A DNA stretch of 64,000 bases from JAEUIE01 sp046350055. GTDB taxonomy: Bacteria > Planctomycetota > Planctomycetia > Gemmatales > HRBIN36. The translations under genes were made by a program, and so were the position numbers. Below are positions 35,261 through 42,862 of the stretch, piece by piece. Location of the stretch: contig JAXMBC010000001.1 of the NCBI GenBank assembly GCA_046350055.1, positions 1,612,001-1,676,000 of the forward strand. Direction: 5' to 3'. Numbering within the stretch: position 1 is the first letter of the stretch; each line of letters opens with the position of its first letter. Under the pieces are notes generated by a model. That model saw only the letters and a program-made list of their open reading frames with translations, had not been told where the DNA came from and ran no database searches.

Positions 35261-35848
35261 TCATGTCTTCTGCAAGGGGGGCATCAGCAAAGGTGGTAGT
35301 TCGGTCAGTCGTGAGCTGCTTCGTCGGGCCGTGAAAAGACGACGGGCTGCCTGCAGAAAGTCCAGCACTTGCTGTTGCTGCCAGTCAATGTACGTCCAGG
35401 GTCTGGGTTCAAAGACACCGTCATGGTATCGCAACGTGACTTCGGCAAAGATGCCGCCATGCAGGTAGATGCGATGAGACTGGTCCTTGGTGGTGGCCAG
35501 GACGAATTTGCCCAGTCCCAGGAAGCCTGGGTCGAGGTTGAGTGGCCTCGCTTCGGGGTAGCGTTTTTCGAGGATGACGGCGTGTTCCATCTCGATGGTT
35601 CGCCGCTTGACTGCAGCCAGTTGATCCGGGGCTTGCAACCTGTCAAACGCCCAGAATCGCTTGAACAGCCCGGCACCCATGCTCGCTTCGTAATAGTCCG
35701 TAAAGCGAAAATCGAGCGTGGGGCCTGTCAACACCAGGGGGCCAAAGCTCTGCTGGAGCGTCTGCTCGCTCTCAGCAAGGAGCTCCAGGTGTCGACTGAA
35801 CCCTGCGACAATCAGCATGACGGGTTCGATGAGACCCAGGGTTTGCAT
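35261..35848 (-). CDS. DUF4416 family protein
   Basis: 195 residues. The blocks TLDFRFTDYYEASMGAGL, NLDPGFLGLGKFVLATTKDQSHRIYL, GIFAEVTLRYHDGVF and PWTYIDW appear in the order expected for DUF4416, a family of unknown function. There is no membrane segment or signal peptide. It begins three bases after the zinc-ribbon protein's stop on the same strand, so the two are almost certainly co-transcribed. Confidence 0.82.
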   Translation of the reverse strand: MQTLGLIEPVMLIVAGFSRHLELLAESEQTLQQSFGPLVLTGPTLDFRFTDYYEASMGAGLFKRFWAFDRLQAPDQLAAVKRRTIEMEHAVILEKRYPEARPLNLDPGFLGLGKFVLATTKDQSHRIYLHGGIFAEVTLRYHDGVFEPRPWTYIDWQQQQVLDFLQAARRLFTARRSSSRLTELPPLLMPPLQKT

Positions 35849-35851
35849 GGC

Positions 35852-36610
35852 TTAGCGGAGTTGGTCGATAGGGGAGCCGTAGCCACTGGCTGGTGACATG
35901 AAGAACGGCTGATTCGGCGAAGGCTGGATGGCAAAGAGACGGTGTCTGTTGGCCATGGAATTCTGCGAGGAAAGAAAGGACTGATGTAGATCGCCGATGC
36001 TGACGAGCGAGACGACGATCTCCTGAAGGACTTCCTTGTCGTTGGGGTTCTTCTTGAGTTTCTCCATCAAGGCGCCGTTCGTTTGCTTGCTGAACAGCCT
36101 GAAAGCTTCCAGCATCGAGACAAAATTGGCCTGAATGTTCTTCGTGTCCTCCGGGCCTTTGAGCTTCTTGACTTCCTCAATCAGAGGCAGGAGTTTTTCA
36201 TCGAGCGTCTGAAACTGCTTGAGGAAAGGTGCCATGGGATTGGGGGGACGAGCCGCCTGAACACTTCCCTGCAGGATCGTCTGGAATTTGCCATACGACT
36301 GAGAAATGGCATCGTTAAAGGCCTGGTGCCCTGGCTGAACGAGGAAGTAGAGGGCGACACCGCAGAGCAGGAGGCCGATGGCCACAAAGATACCGATCAC
36401 CACCTTGGTGTTGCTCTGCATGCCTGCTGGCTTTTCACGTTTGCGTTTCTTTTTCTTGCGTTTGAGTTCCAGCGCTACGCCCTCTGCCGCCTGCACCACC
36501 GGGGGAAGGAATTGCGACTGGCAACTGGCACACTGCATAACCGTGCCCGGGGCAAGACCTTCGGGGATCAAGACCTTGCGGGAACAGTGAGGACATATTG
36601 CTTGTGACAT
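35852..36610 (-). CDS. Zinc-ribbon membrane protein of unknown function
   Basis: 252 residues from ATG 36610. An N-terminal zinc ribbon (ICPHCSRKVLIPEG, MQCASCQSQFLPP; two CxxC pairs) is followed by a very basic stretch (LKRKKKKRKREK) and one transmembrane helix (VVIGIFVAIGLLLCGVALYFLV). The outer part is helical, with KLLPLIEEVKKLKGPED and further amphipathic helices. It looks like a cytoplasmic ribbon tethered to an extracytoplasmic coiled domain. The role is unknown. It is upstream of and coupled to DUF4416. Confidence 0.75.
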   Translation of the reverse strand: MSQAICPHCSRKVLIPEGLAPGTVMQCASCQSQFLPPVVQAAEGVALELKRKKKKRKREKPAGMQSNTKVVIGIFVAIGLLLCGVALYFLVQPGHQAFNDAISQSYGKFQTILQGSVQAARPPNPMAPFLKQFQTLDEKLLPLIEEVKKLKGPEDTKNIQANFVSMLEAFRLFSKQTNGALMEKLKKNPNDKEVLQEIVVSLVSIGDLHQSFLSSQNSMANRHRLFAIQPSPNQPFFMSPASGYGSPIDQLR

Positions 36611-36801
36611 GACATGAACCATCAGATTTGCTTCTATCATGCCTTAGAAGCGGCGACGAGGAAAGCGGAAATCAGGTACGGACGGCGTTTTCCGCTCGAT
36701 CCTCAGCATTAGATCGGGCTTCATGCGTATTGCTGCTGGACTCTCTCCGGTTCAACATCTAAACCGATACTGCACTCCCTTCCATTCCATGCAGAACATC
36801 C

Positions 36802-38127
36802 ATGGCTGACCTTGCGAATCAATTCGAACAACAAATCAACCGCCAGCAGACACTGGTGGGCATCATTGGCCTGGGTTACGTCGGGCTGCCCCTGGCACAG
36901 GCCTTTACGGCTGGCGGATACCGGGTGCTCGGGTTTGACATCGATGCCCGGAAGGTGGAAAAGCTCGACCAGGGGGAGAGCTACATAGGTCATATCAGCA
37001 GCGCCATCATTGCCACCATGAAGAAGCAAGGCTTCTCGGCTACAGCGGACTTCAACCGGTTGAAGGAAGCTGACGCGATACTGATCTGTGTACCCACGCC
37101 GCTGACAGCAGCCCGTGAACCGGACCTGACCTATGTCGAGAAATCAACGGAGGCTATCGCCAGGACCCTGCGACCCGGGCAACTGATCGTGCTGGAAAGC
37201 ACCACCTTCCCGGGGACGACTCGGCGGATCGTGAAACCCATCCTCGAGAAGGCTGGGCTCGTCTCGGGCAAGGACTTCTTCCTCGCTTTCAGTCCCGAAC
37301 GGGAAGATCCAGGCAACCAGAGCTTCTCCGCCCCCACGATCCCCAAGGTGGTCGGTGGCATTGATCCCGTCAGTGGGCATCTCGCCAACCTGCTTTACAG
37401 CAAGGTAGTGAAGAAAACGGTGCCGGTAAACTCAGCAGAGGTGGCGGAAGCCTGCAAGATTCTGGAAAACACTTACCGGGCGGTAAACATCGCCCTGGTG
37501 AACGAACTCAAGATGCTCTACGACAAGATGGGCATCGATGTCTGGGAAGTGATCGAAGCTGCCAAGACCAAGCCCTTCGGTTTTCAGGCGTTCTACCCCG
37601 GTCCAGGCCTGGGTGGTCACTGCATTCCCATTGATCCTTTCTACCTCACCTGGGTGGCTCGCCAGTATGGTCAATCGACCCGCTTCATCGAACTGGCGGG
37701 CGAGATCAACACCGGCATGCCTCATTATGTTGTCACCCGTCTGGGAGATGCATTGAATGATCGCAGCAAGCCGATCCGGGGCAGCAGGATTCTGATGCTC
37801 GGCATGGCTTACAAGAAGGATATCGACGACCCGCGGGAATCGCCTGGCTTTGAACTGATGGAACTACTGCTGCAGAAAGGTGCTGCGGTGAAGTATAACG
37901 ATCCGCACATACCGGTGCTTCCCAGCATGAGGCATTACCCCGGTCTGAAGATGGAAAGCAGCCCGCTGTCACCTGAGCTGCTGCGCAGTCAGGATGCTGT
38001 GCTGATCGTGACCGATCACACGGCGTACGACTGGAATATGATTGTCCAGCATAGCCCGCTGGTGGTCGATACCCGCAATGCCTGCAAAGGCGTATCGAAC
38101 GGTCGGGAAAAGATCATGAAAGCGTAA
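36802..38127 (+). CDS. Nucleotide-sugar dehydrogenase (UDP-ManNAc/GlcNAc 6-dehydrogenase type)
   Basis: 441 residues. The NAD domain opens VGIIGLGYVGLPLAQAF, followed by a ligand-binding LICVPTPLT and VLESTTFPGTT. The catalytic cysteine lies in GPGLGGHCIPIDPFYL, and the C-terminal domain has AYKKDIDDPRESPGFELM. The long GGHCIPIDPFYL form and the SPEREDPGN motif favour the WbpA/WecC type, which oxidises UDP-N-acetylhexosamines to uronic acids, over plain UDP-glucose dehydrogenase. The substrate is therefore an inference. It fits with the GDP-mannose enzymes and the glycosyltransferase as surface-glycan genes. Confidence 0.9.
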   Translation: MADLANQFEQQINRQQTLVGIIGLGYVGLPLAQAFTAGGYRVLGFDIDARKVEKLDQGESYIGHISSAIIATMKKQGFSATADFNRLKEADAILICVPTPLTAAREPDLTYVEKSTEAIARTLRPGQLIVLESTTFPGTTRRIVKPILEKAGLVSGKDFFLAFSPEREDPGNQSFSAPTIPKVVGGIDPVSGHLANLLYSKVVKKTVPVNSAEVAEACKILENTYRAVNIALVNELKMLYDKMGIDVWEVIEAAKTKPFGFQAFYPGPGLGGHCIPIDPFYLTWVARQYGQSTRFIELAGEINTGMPHYVVTRLGDALNDRSKPIRGSRILMLGMAYKKDIDDPRESPGFELMELLLQKGAAVKYNDPHIPVLPSMRHYPGLKMESSPLSPELLRSQDAVLIVTDHTAYDWNMIVQHSPLVVDTRNACKGVSNGREKIMKA

Positions 38128-38138
38128 CGTCCCTCACG

Positions 38139-40121
38139 TTACTTCTCGACGTTCCAGAAACTGGCATCGCGGAAGTACTTGAGCGCGCCGGGAAGCAGCA
38201 GGGGGTTCTCCGGCGTATCGACTTTGGTGAAGTCGGGAACAGCACCATTTCCTTTCACATGGGATAGCTCTGGAGCAGCCAGCCTGGCGGCAATGTTGAC
38301 CCAGGGGGTACAATTCTCACCAGCCACAAGCCAGACTTCCTTTACATCCTTGCGCTGTTTCAGGTGGCCGATGACCGACAATAGATCGTGGGCCCGCTGG
38401 GCAGGGACGCTGCGGTTGTAACCCAGCCAGTAGCCCAGGAAGGGCACCTGCTTGTGGTACTTCTGGGGTACCATGGGAATAGGTGTAGGTTTGTCAGCAC
38501 CGTGCCATTCTCCAGTGAGGAAGACATCGACTCCCAGCACTGCTGCACCACTATCAACCAGTTTCTGCACGTCGGGAGCGAGCTGGCCGTCTTTGCCGAA
38601 GAGGGCGGCTTTGCCACGTCCATCGGCCCACACCACTGCGACGCCCGATTGCTTTTCTTTGGGAGGCACGATGGCGATAATGGGTACTTCGTCATCCGTG
38701 CCTTTGCGGGTTTGCGTGCCTTTCCAGACTGAATAGCCGGTCTTTTGCTCAAAGCTCAACTGTTTGGCCTGCGTGGTGCCCGGAGCGGGAAAGCTGGTCT
38801 GGCAAATGGCTTCCAACGCAGACTGTTGCAGCCTGGCAAAGCCAGCTGGATCACTTTGTTGCATTTGTGACAGTTGCTTGTCACTGGCATCAGTCATGGT
38901 CTGCCGAAGTGTCTCTGCGGGAAGCCAGTCGCTGGGCCGTGGATGCTTCTCATCGAAGACGCTCAATAGCTTTGGATCAACGGGAGTGAAGGGCTTCTCT
39001 TCCAGCTTGCCGGTGTGGCCGAGCTTGAGATGAGTATTGAACCAGCCATAGATCATCTCACGGGCAACCTGGTTGTAGTTGTGCGGGAAGGGATAGTGCT
39101 TGGCATGGACGTTATCCGCTGCGCCGTACAGGGCATAGATCTTCTTCAGTTCTGGTAAGCCACGTGTTTCGATGTCGCGGGTCCAGTCGTTGGCCCCGGT
39201 CATGGCCTGAGGCTTGGGGGCGAAGAGGGCAGCGATTTCGACATTGTTGGTACCGACGCGTAACAGTGATGCATTTTCGCAGATGCAGCCACCCTGCATG
39301 TTGGCCGAGACCATGACAGCGGGGAAGCTGACCGTGGGGCGAGGGTCGAGGGCACAGAGGAGAAATGTCTGCGTTCCACCACCGCTGGCACCAGTGACAC
39401 CGATGCGCGTGGTATCGACATCAGGCAGGTCGCAGACGAAGTCGAGAGCGCGGATACTGTTCCAGGTCTGGATGCCGAGGAAGCTTTGCAGCCTTAGCTC
39501 AGCCTGGAGTGCATTGAAGCCGACCATGTGAGGAATAGGCTTCGTGGTGTCGGCGTAGCCTACCATGTCGTAGTGAAAGACAATGCAGCCCAGGCGACAG
39601 ATGCCCACCGCAGCGGCCTGTAACGGGTAGCGGGCACCTTCTTCGCGTGCTTCGCCCTTGGATTCGAGATCACGCTTAACGACGTTGTCAGGCTCGCGGG
39701 TGAAGCGGCCTTCGGCGAAGTGGCCATGCGGGTTCAGGACGACGGGTACTTTGCCCTGAATGTTCTTGGGACGATAGAGGTTGCCACAGACATAGTGGCC
39801 CGGCATGCTGGCGAAGTAGACTTTCTCGATGGTGTAATCGCCCTGGTCGATCTTGCCATGGACGACTGCGTTTAACGGTGTCTTCTCCGGCATGGGGTAG
39901 AGGCCCAGCGACACGCGCAACTGGGTACGCAGTTTTTCAGCACGCTTCTCCCAGTCTTCCTTGGTCGTGTAATCTGCGGTGAAGGAAGCAGGTCGATCTA
40001 GATGAAACGGCTTGAGCCGACCATCGCTAGGCAGCCTGGCAGGGGAGTACACTTGCCAGGGTTGATCGTCAGCCTGGCAGACAGTGATGGACAACAGGCA
40101 GAGGAGTAAGGCAGGACGCAT
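38139..40121 (-). CDS. Secreted acetylxylan-esterase-like alpha/beta hydrolase
   Basis: 660 residues. Signal peptide RPALLLCLLSITVCQA. The first hydrolase domain has VPVVLNPHGHFAEGRF, the region GCIVFHYDMVGYADT, and the nucleophile serine in IGVTGASGGGTQTFLL, with a later HNYNQVAREM histidine region. This resembles acetylxylan esterase/dienelactone-hydrolase-type enzymes in planctomycetes. A second hydrolase-like half follows (GVAVVWADGRGKAALF, VLGVDVFLTGEWHG) without an obvious second active serine. It probably removes acetyl groups from polysaccharide outside the cell. It is convergent with the dehydrogenase gene, with 11 bases between stops. Confidence 0.82.
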   Translation of the reverse strand: MRPALLLCLLSITVCQADDQPWQVYSPARLPSDGRLKPFHLDRPASFTADYTTKEDWEKRAEKLRTQLRVSLGLYPMPEKTPLNAVVHGKIDQGDYTIEKVYFASMPGHYVCGNLYRPKNIQGKVPVVLNPHGHFAEGRFTREPDNVVKRDLESKGEAREEGARYPLQAAAVGICRLGCIVFHYDMVGYADTTKPIPHMVGFNALQAELRLQSFLGIQTWNSIRALDFVCDLPDVDTTRIGVTGASGGGTQTFLLCALDPRPTVSFPAVMVSANMQGGCICENASLLRVGTNNVEIAALFAPKPQAMTGANDWTRDIETRGLPELKKIYALYGAADNVHAKHYPFPHNYNQVAREMIYGWFNTHLKLGHTGKLEEKPFTPVDPKLLSVFDEKHPRPSDWLPAETLRQTMTDASDKQLSQMQQSDPAGFARLQQSALEAICQTSFPAPGTTQAKQLSFEQKTGYSVWKGTQTRKGTDDEVPIIAIVPPKEKQSGVAVVWADGRGKAALFGKDGQLAPDVQKLVDSGAAVLGVDVFLTGEWHGADKPTPIPMVPQKYHKQVPFLGYWLGYNRSVPAQRAHDLLSVIGHLKQRKDVKEVWLVAGENCTPWVNIAARLAAPELSHVKGNGAVPDFTKVDTPENPLLLPGALKYFRDASFWNVEK

Positions 40122-40510
40122 GGCAGGAAGCTCACAGGAGGGAGAGCAGTACCATCGCCGATGTGGCCCCGAGGTGCAAGGAAAATGTGGGAAGAGCGGG
40201 AAGCTGATATGTCTGCATCGCTTTGCTTGATGCGGTTCAAGGCTGGTTCGTCAATATTATTGCATCACTAAGTACGTGAAGTACTATTTTTTCGCAGCGC
40301 CTATCTGCGTCTCATCCCGCTGGCGAATCCAAGCAAAAGGAAGTACGATACCGCGACATCTATCTAAGGGGACTACGTATTGATACAGAGTATTTCGCCA
40401 GCTGCTAATGCAAGATAGCTAGCTTTAAGGGGAGAAGATGTGTTGTGGAATGGTGAACAACTAAGTGATAAATACAACCTCGATGAAACCGGTAGAAATG
40501 GAGGACTTCC
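40122..40510. other. AT-richer intergenic stretch at the left edge of the decayed island
   Basis: I see no supported gene. A weak hairpin, AGTAC-GTGAA-GTACT (40271-40285), is followed one base later by six T residues and might terminate plus-strand transcripts. The base composition becomes visibly AT-richer from about 40.24 kb, marking the island edge. No copy of the tRNA-Pro 3' end was found here. Confidence 0.5.
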
Positions 40511-40801
40511 ATGGAAGACGGGTATGTTCTGCACACGAATCCAAGTTGGCTCGCTCACCACACGAAACATAACACGGGTGGTCGCGTGGCATTTATGCGT
40601 GGTCCCAACGGCTCTTTGGCGAGGTTTCGCGGTGGTGAACTTTTAGTATTCCTGGTGGCGGGAGTAAATCCACATGAGATAGCAGGAATGGCAACATTCG
40701 TTCGAAACCACACTACATCACTTGGGGAAGCTTGGACCGAATACGGTGATTTGCTTGGCGCGGCGACGTTCGAGGATTTCCTTAAAATTGTCCCGTCCTA
40801 G
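40511..40801 (+). CDS. Hypothetical protein at island edge, end altered by IS insertion
   Basis: 96 residues from ATG 40511, which has a strong GGAGG ribosome site six bases upstream. The protein is soluble-looking (SWLAHHTKHNTGGRVAFMRGPNGSLARF, then FVRNHTTSLGEAWTEY) with no recognised family. Its last five codons and its stop lie inside the IS3 left end as I place it. With the IS removed the frame would run a few codons further (to a stop near 42150). So the natural C-terminus was slightly different. Possibly a leftover cargo gene of the island. Confidence 0.5.
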   Translation: MEDGYVLHTNPSWLAHHTKHNTGGRVAFMRGPNGSLARFRGGELLVFLVAGVNPHEIAGMATFVRNHTTSLGEAWTEYGDLLGAATFEDFLKIVPS

Positions 40802-40808
40802 CCGGAGT

Positions 40809-40843
40809 CTACACTCCCCGTGAGTTATGAACAAGGAGTGTAG
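40809..40843 (+). promoter_or_regulatory. Hairpin covering the orfA ribosome site
   Basis: CTACACTCC (40809-40817) and GGAGTGTAG (40835-40843) form a perfect nine-base stem with a 17-base loop. The right arm contains most of the orfA Shine-Dalgarno AAGGAG (40833-40838). RNA that reads in from outside would fold and hide the site, while RNA started inside the loop would not. This is a known protective device in other IS elements; here it is an inference. Confidence 0.55.
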
Positions 40844-40845
40844 GG

Positions 40846-41229
40846 ATGGAACGAGCGCGAATGGTGGTGAGCCCGGAGGTAAAACGGGCGATCGTAGAGG
40901 AGCTGGAGAGTGGTCAGCTCTCGCTGCGAGAAGCGGCGGCTCGTGGGCATTCGACGGTGAGTCGCGTACAACTGTGGCTGAAGGAGTACGGCAAGTATCA
41001 ACCCAAGCGTGACATCGTCGAGGTCGTGATGAAGAGTGAAGAAGAGAAGATCGCCGCCCTGGAGAAGGCGTTGGCGGAAGCCCACCTGAAGCTGCTGGTG
41101 CACGAGAAGATCATCGAGCTGGCAGGGAAGAAGTACAAGGTGGACTTAAAAAAAGCTTTTGGGTCGCCGCCGTCGAGCAGTGCCGAGGTGAGACCGAAGC
41201 CGGGCTCGGGCAACTCTGCCGGGCGGTAG
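40846..41229 (+). CDS. IS3-family transposase OrfA
   Basis: 127 residues. The N-terminal helix-turn-helix reads VKRAIVEELESGQLSLREAAARGHSTVSRVQLW, with a DNA-binding W-L-K-EYG end. Then comes a leucine-zipper-like coiled coil EEEKIAALEKALAEAHLKLLVHEKIIELAGKKY. ATG 40846 has AAGGAG seven bases upstream. The last 25 residues, after the A7 slip site, are the short tail made when ribosomes do not shift. By family knowledge OrfA binds the ends and controls OrfAB. Confidence 0.9.
   Translation: MERARMVVSPEVKRAIVEELESGQLSLREAAARGHSTVSRVQLWLKEYGKYQPKRDIVEVVMKSEEEKIAALEKALAEAHLKLLVHEKIIELAGKKYKVDLKKAFGSPPSSSAEVRPKPGSGNSAGR
41148..41154 (+). promoter_or_regulatory. Programmed -1 frameshift site (A7)
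   Basis: Seven A residues lie in the orfA frame as TTA AAA AAA GCT, matching the X-XXY-YYZ heptamer A-AAA-AAA. A slip back by one base continues into an open frame without stops, joining OrfA to OrfB. Confidence 0.8.
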
Positions 41230-42068
41230 GGCGAAGCCGGGATGCGTACTACAAGCATCACCAGCGTAGCAGAGATGACAGCGACGAGGAGGCAGTGATC
41301 TTGAAGACGGTCGAGACGATTCGTGCGAAGGAACCTCGCGTGGGCACGCGGAAGCTGGTGGACCGGCTTCACAAGCACCACGCCACGAAGGTAGGTCGCG
41401 ACCGTCTGTTTGACTTGCTTCGTAACGCGGGTCGCCTGGTGAAGGTGAAGAAACGCTTTGAAAAGACGACCTATTCGCGTCATGGTTACGCCGTGGCACC
41501 GAACCGGATCAAGGGGCGGAAGATCACGAAGCCGAACCAGGTGCTGGTCTGCGACTGCACATACATCCGGCTGCGTGGTCGGCAGTTCGCCTACCTGTTT
41601 CTGGTGAGCGATGCGTACACACGACGGATCGTGGGGCATCACGTGAGCCGGGACTTGTCGCACCACTCGGCAGTGATCGCACTGTCGAAGGCGGCAAGCT
41701 GGCTGCGGGAGACCCAGGGCGTGTCGGGGCAGGGCGTGATTCATCACTCTGATCGCGGCTGCCAGTACTGCTGTCACGAGTTCCTGGCGGCGTTGCGGTC
41801 GTACGGGATGGAGTCGAGCATGACCGATGCCGATCACTGTTACCAAAACGCCATCGCCGAGCGGATCAACGGCATCCTCAAGGACGAGTTCAACCTGGAC
41901 GCGGACTTCATGGATATCAACCAGCTACGAACAGCGGTCGACCAAGCCGTGGAGGTGTACAACACGATACGGACGCATTGGAGCCTGGGCCTGCGAACTC
42001 CGCAGGAGATGTATGCCCAGGCTTCCCTAACAACCCCAAGCAGGTGTGGCACCGAGGGAAGTTGTTGA
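41154..42068 (+). CDS. IS3-family transposase OrfB (made as OrfAB by frameshift)
   Basis: The frame after the slip reads FWVAAVEQCRGETEAGLG, LCRAVGRSRDAYY and then the ATG at 41295, so the HTH_21-like N-terminus belongs to the fusion, not to a separate start. The DDE integrase core is complete: D in LVCDCTYIRL, D in IHHSDRGCQYCC, E in NAIAERINGILKDEF, followed by the YNTIRTHWSLGLRTPQE end motif. The OrfAB fusion would be about 407 residues. No stop or frameshift interrupts it, so the IS may still be active. Confidence 0.9.
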   Translation, partial: SFWVAAVEQCRGETEAGLGQLCRAVGRSRDAYYKHHQRSRDDSDEEAVILKTVETIRAKEPRVGTRKLVDRLHKHHATKVGRDRLFDLLRNAGRLVKVKKRFEKTTYSRHGYAVAPNRIKGRKITKPNQVLVCDCTYIRLRGRQFAYLFLVSDAYTRRIVGHHVSRDLSHHSAVIALSKAASWLRETQGVSGQGVIHHSDRGCQYCCHEFLAALRSYGMESSMTDADHCYQNAIAERINGILKDEFNLDADFMDINQLRTAVDQAVEVYNTIRTHWSLGLRTPQEMYAQASLTTPSRCGTEGSC

Positions 42069-42139
42069 CATGTCAATATCCCCCCGGACCCCCCTTTTAC
42101 TACTACTACGGGTGTAGACTTTATTTAGGACGAGAGAAT

Positions 42140-42514
42140 CGGCTTATAAACAAGCTAATTGAAGATGTTCCAGCCCCCGATGACACTGGCTATGCAGAGG
42201 GAGCTCGAGTACTTAAACGTCACATGAGGCTTGAGCGCAATCAGGTCGTAGTGAAACTTGCAAAGCGCCGTTGGCTTGAGCATGACCCCGATTTGGCTTG
42301 CGAAGTTTGTGGGTTCAGCTTTGTCAAGCGGTACGGTCCTATTGGTGCAGGCTTCGTGGAAGCACATCACAGGACGCCGTTGAACGAGTTAGAAAATGGA
42401 GCAATCCGGTATTCACAAGAATCCGATCTCGCGCCCGTTTGCGGCAATTGTCACCGGATGTTGCATGCAGATGGTGGACGTGGCATTGAAGAGCTTCAAA
42501 ACCTTCTCATGTGA
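42140..42514 (+). pseudogene. HNH endonuclease, 5' end lost at the IS insertion
   Basis: An HNH module is intact: CEVCGFSFVKRYG, then FVEAHHRTPLNEL, then DLAPVCGNCHRMLHADGG, which gives the two CxxC zinc pairs and the His-His-Asn-His catalytic set. Upstream residues (EGARVLKRHMRLERNQVVVKLAKRR) match the usual lead-in of this HNH family. The frame continues leftwards through the IS end, so the original N-terminus is gone. Internal starts such as ATG near 42223 could still make a short nuclease. It is not in frame with the 96-residue ORF left of the IS. The longer frame from 41978 lies inside the transposase gene and is an artefact. Confidence 0.75.
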
Positions 42515-42690
42515 TATCAAGTGAACCTCATCCAAAAAAGAATTACCGACCATGAGCGAAGCTACGAACTATGGTCGTTGTAACTCAGTCAATACCTCTG
42601 TATTAACTTACAATCGCTGTTTTTCGCATAAGGAAAAGCTGACTACACCATAGCCGTGGCATAGCTACCTTGCGGGCACATAGGGGTAAT

Positions 42691-42860
42691 TACGGTCTGA
42701 ACTTCTCAAACGTCCTGTCGTTGAACTTGTATGCCCCTGTGTCGTTGGTGCCTAGCCACAGGACGCCATGGTTGTCCTGATAGATGGAGACTATCCATAG
42801 CCATCCAGTTGCCCGTTCTTCAACCGCCAAAGTACGTTCTGGGTCGCATCACCGCCTATA
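42691..42860 (-). pseudogene. Remnant of a beta-propeller (Reg_prop-type) protein, frameshifted
   Basis: Not an open reading frame, but the reverse strand translates clearly in two frames. From 42795 down to a stop at 42691 it reads IVSIYQDNHGVLWLGTNDTG then AYKFNDRTFEKFRP and stop. The piece just upstream, in another frame (about 42853-42796), reads GDATQNVLWRLKNGQLDGYG. The W-L-G-T-N-D-x-G motif and the D-x-x-G-x-L-W strand are the two-component-regulator propeller repeat. So this is the decayed 3' end of a large sensor or propeller gene, broken by a frameshift. It also shows that the first part of the overlapping forward frame (42731 on) is not recombinase. Confidence 0.6.
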
Positions 42861-42862
42861 AA

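Larger units (their letters stand above)
40787..42139 (+). mobile_element. IS3-family insertion sequence, apparently intact
   Basis: About 1.35 kb with two overlapping reading frames (orfA, orfB in -1 frame). The ends form imperfect terminal inverted repeats: 40787-40814 against the reverse complement of 42112-42139, 21 of 28 positions alike. The outer TCCTA and the inner AGTCTACAC match exactly. The left end reads TG at 40789, as in other IS3 members. AAT occurs at 40786-40788 and 42137-42139, a possible 3-base target duplication. It overlaps the alignment by a few bases, so the exact ends are uncertain by about three bases. Confidence 0.85.

Noticed and set aside
41978..42136. Start of the HNH frame inside the transposase gene
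   Set aside because: This part lies in the IS and reads a non-family sequence; HNH homology starts after the IS.
40511..42514. Idea that the 96-residue ORF and the HNH fragment are two halves of one gene split by the IS
   Set aside because: Joining the flanks at the AAT repeats puts the left frame into a stop a few codons later and out of frame with HNH.
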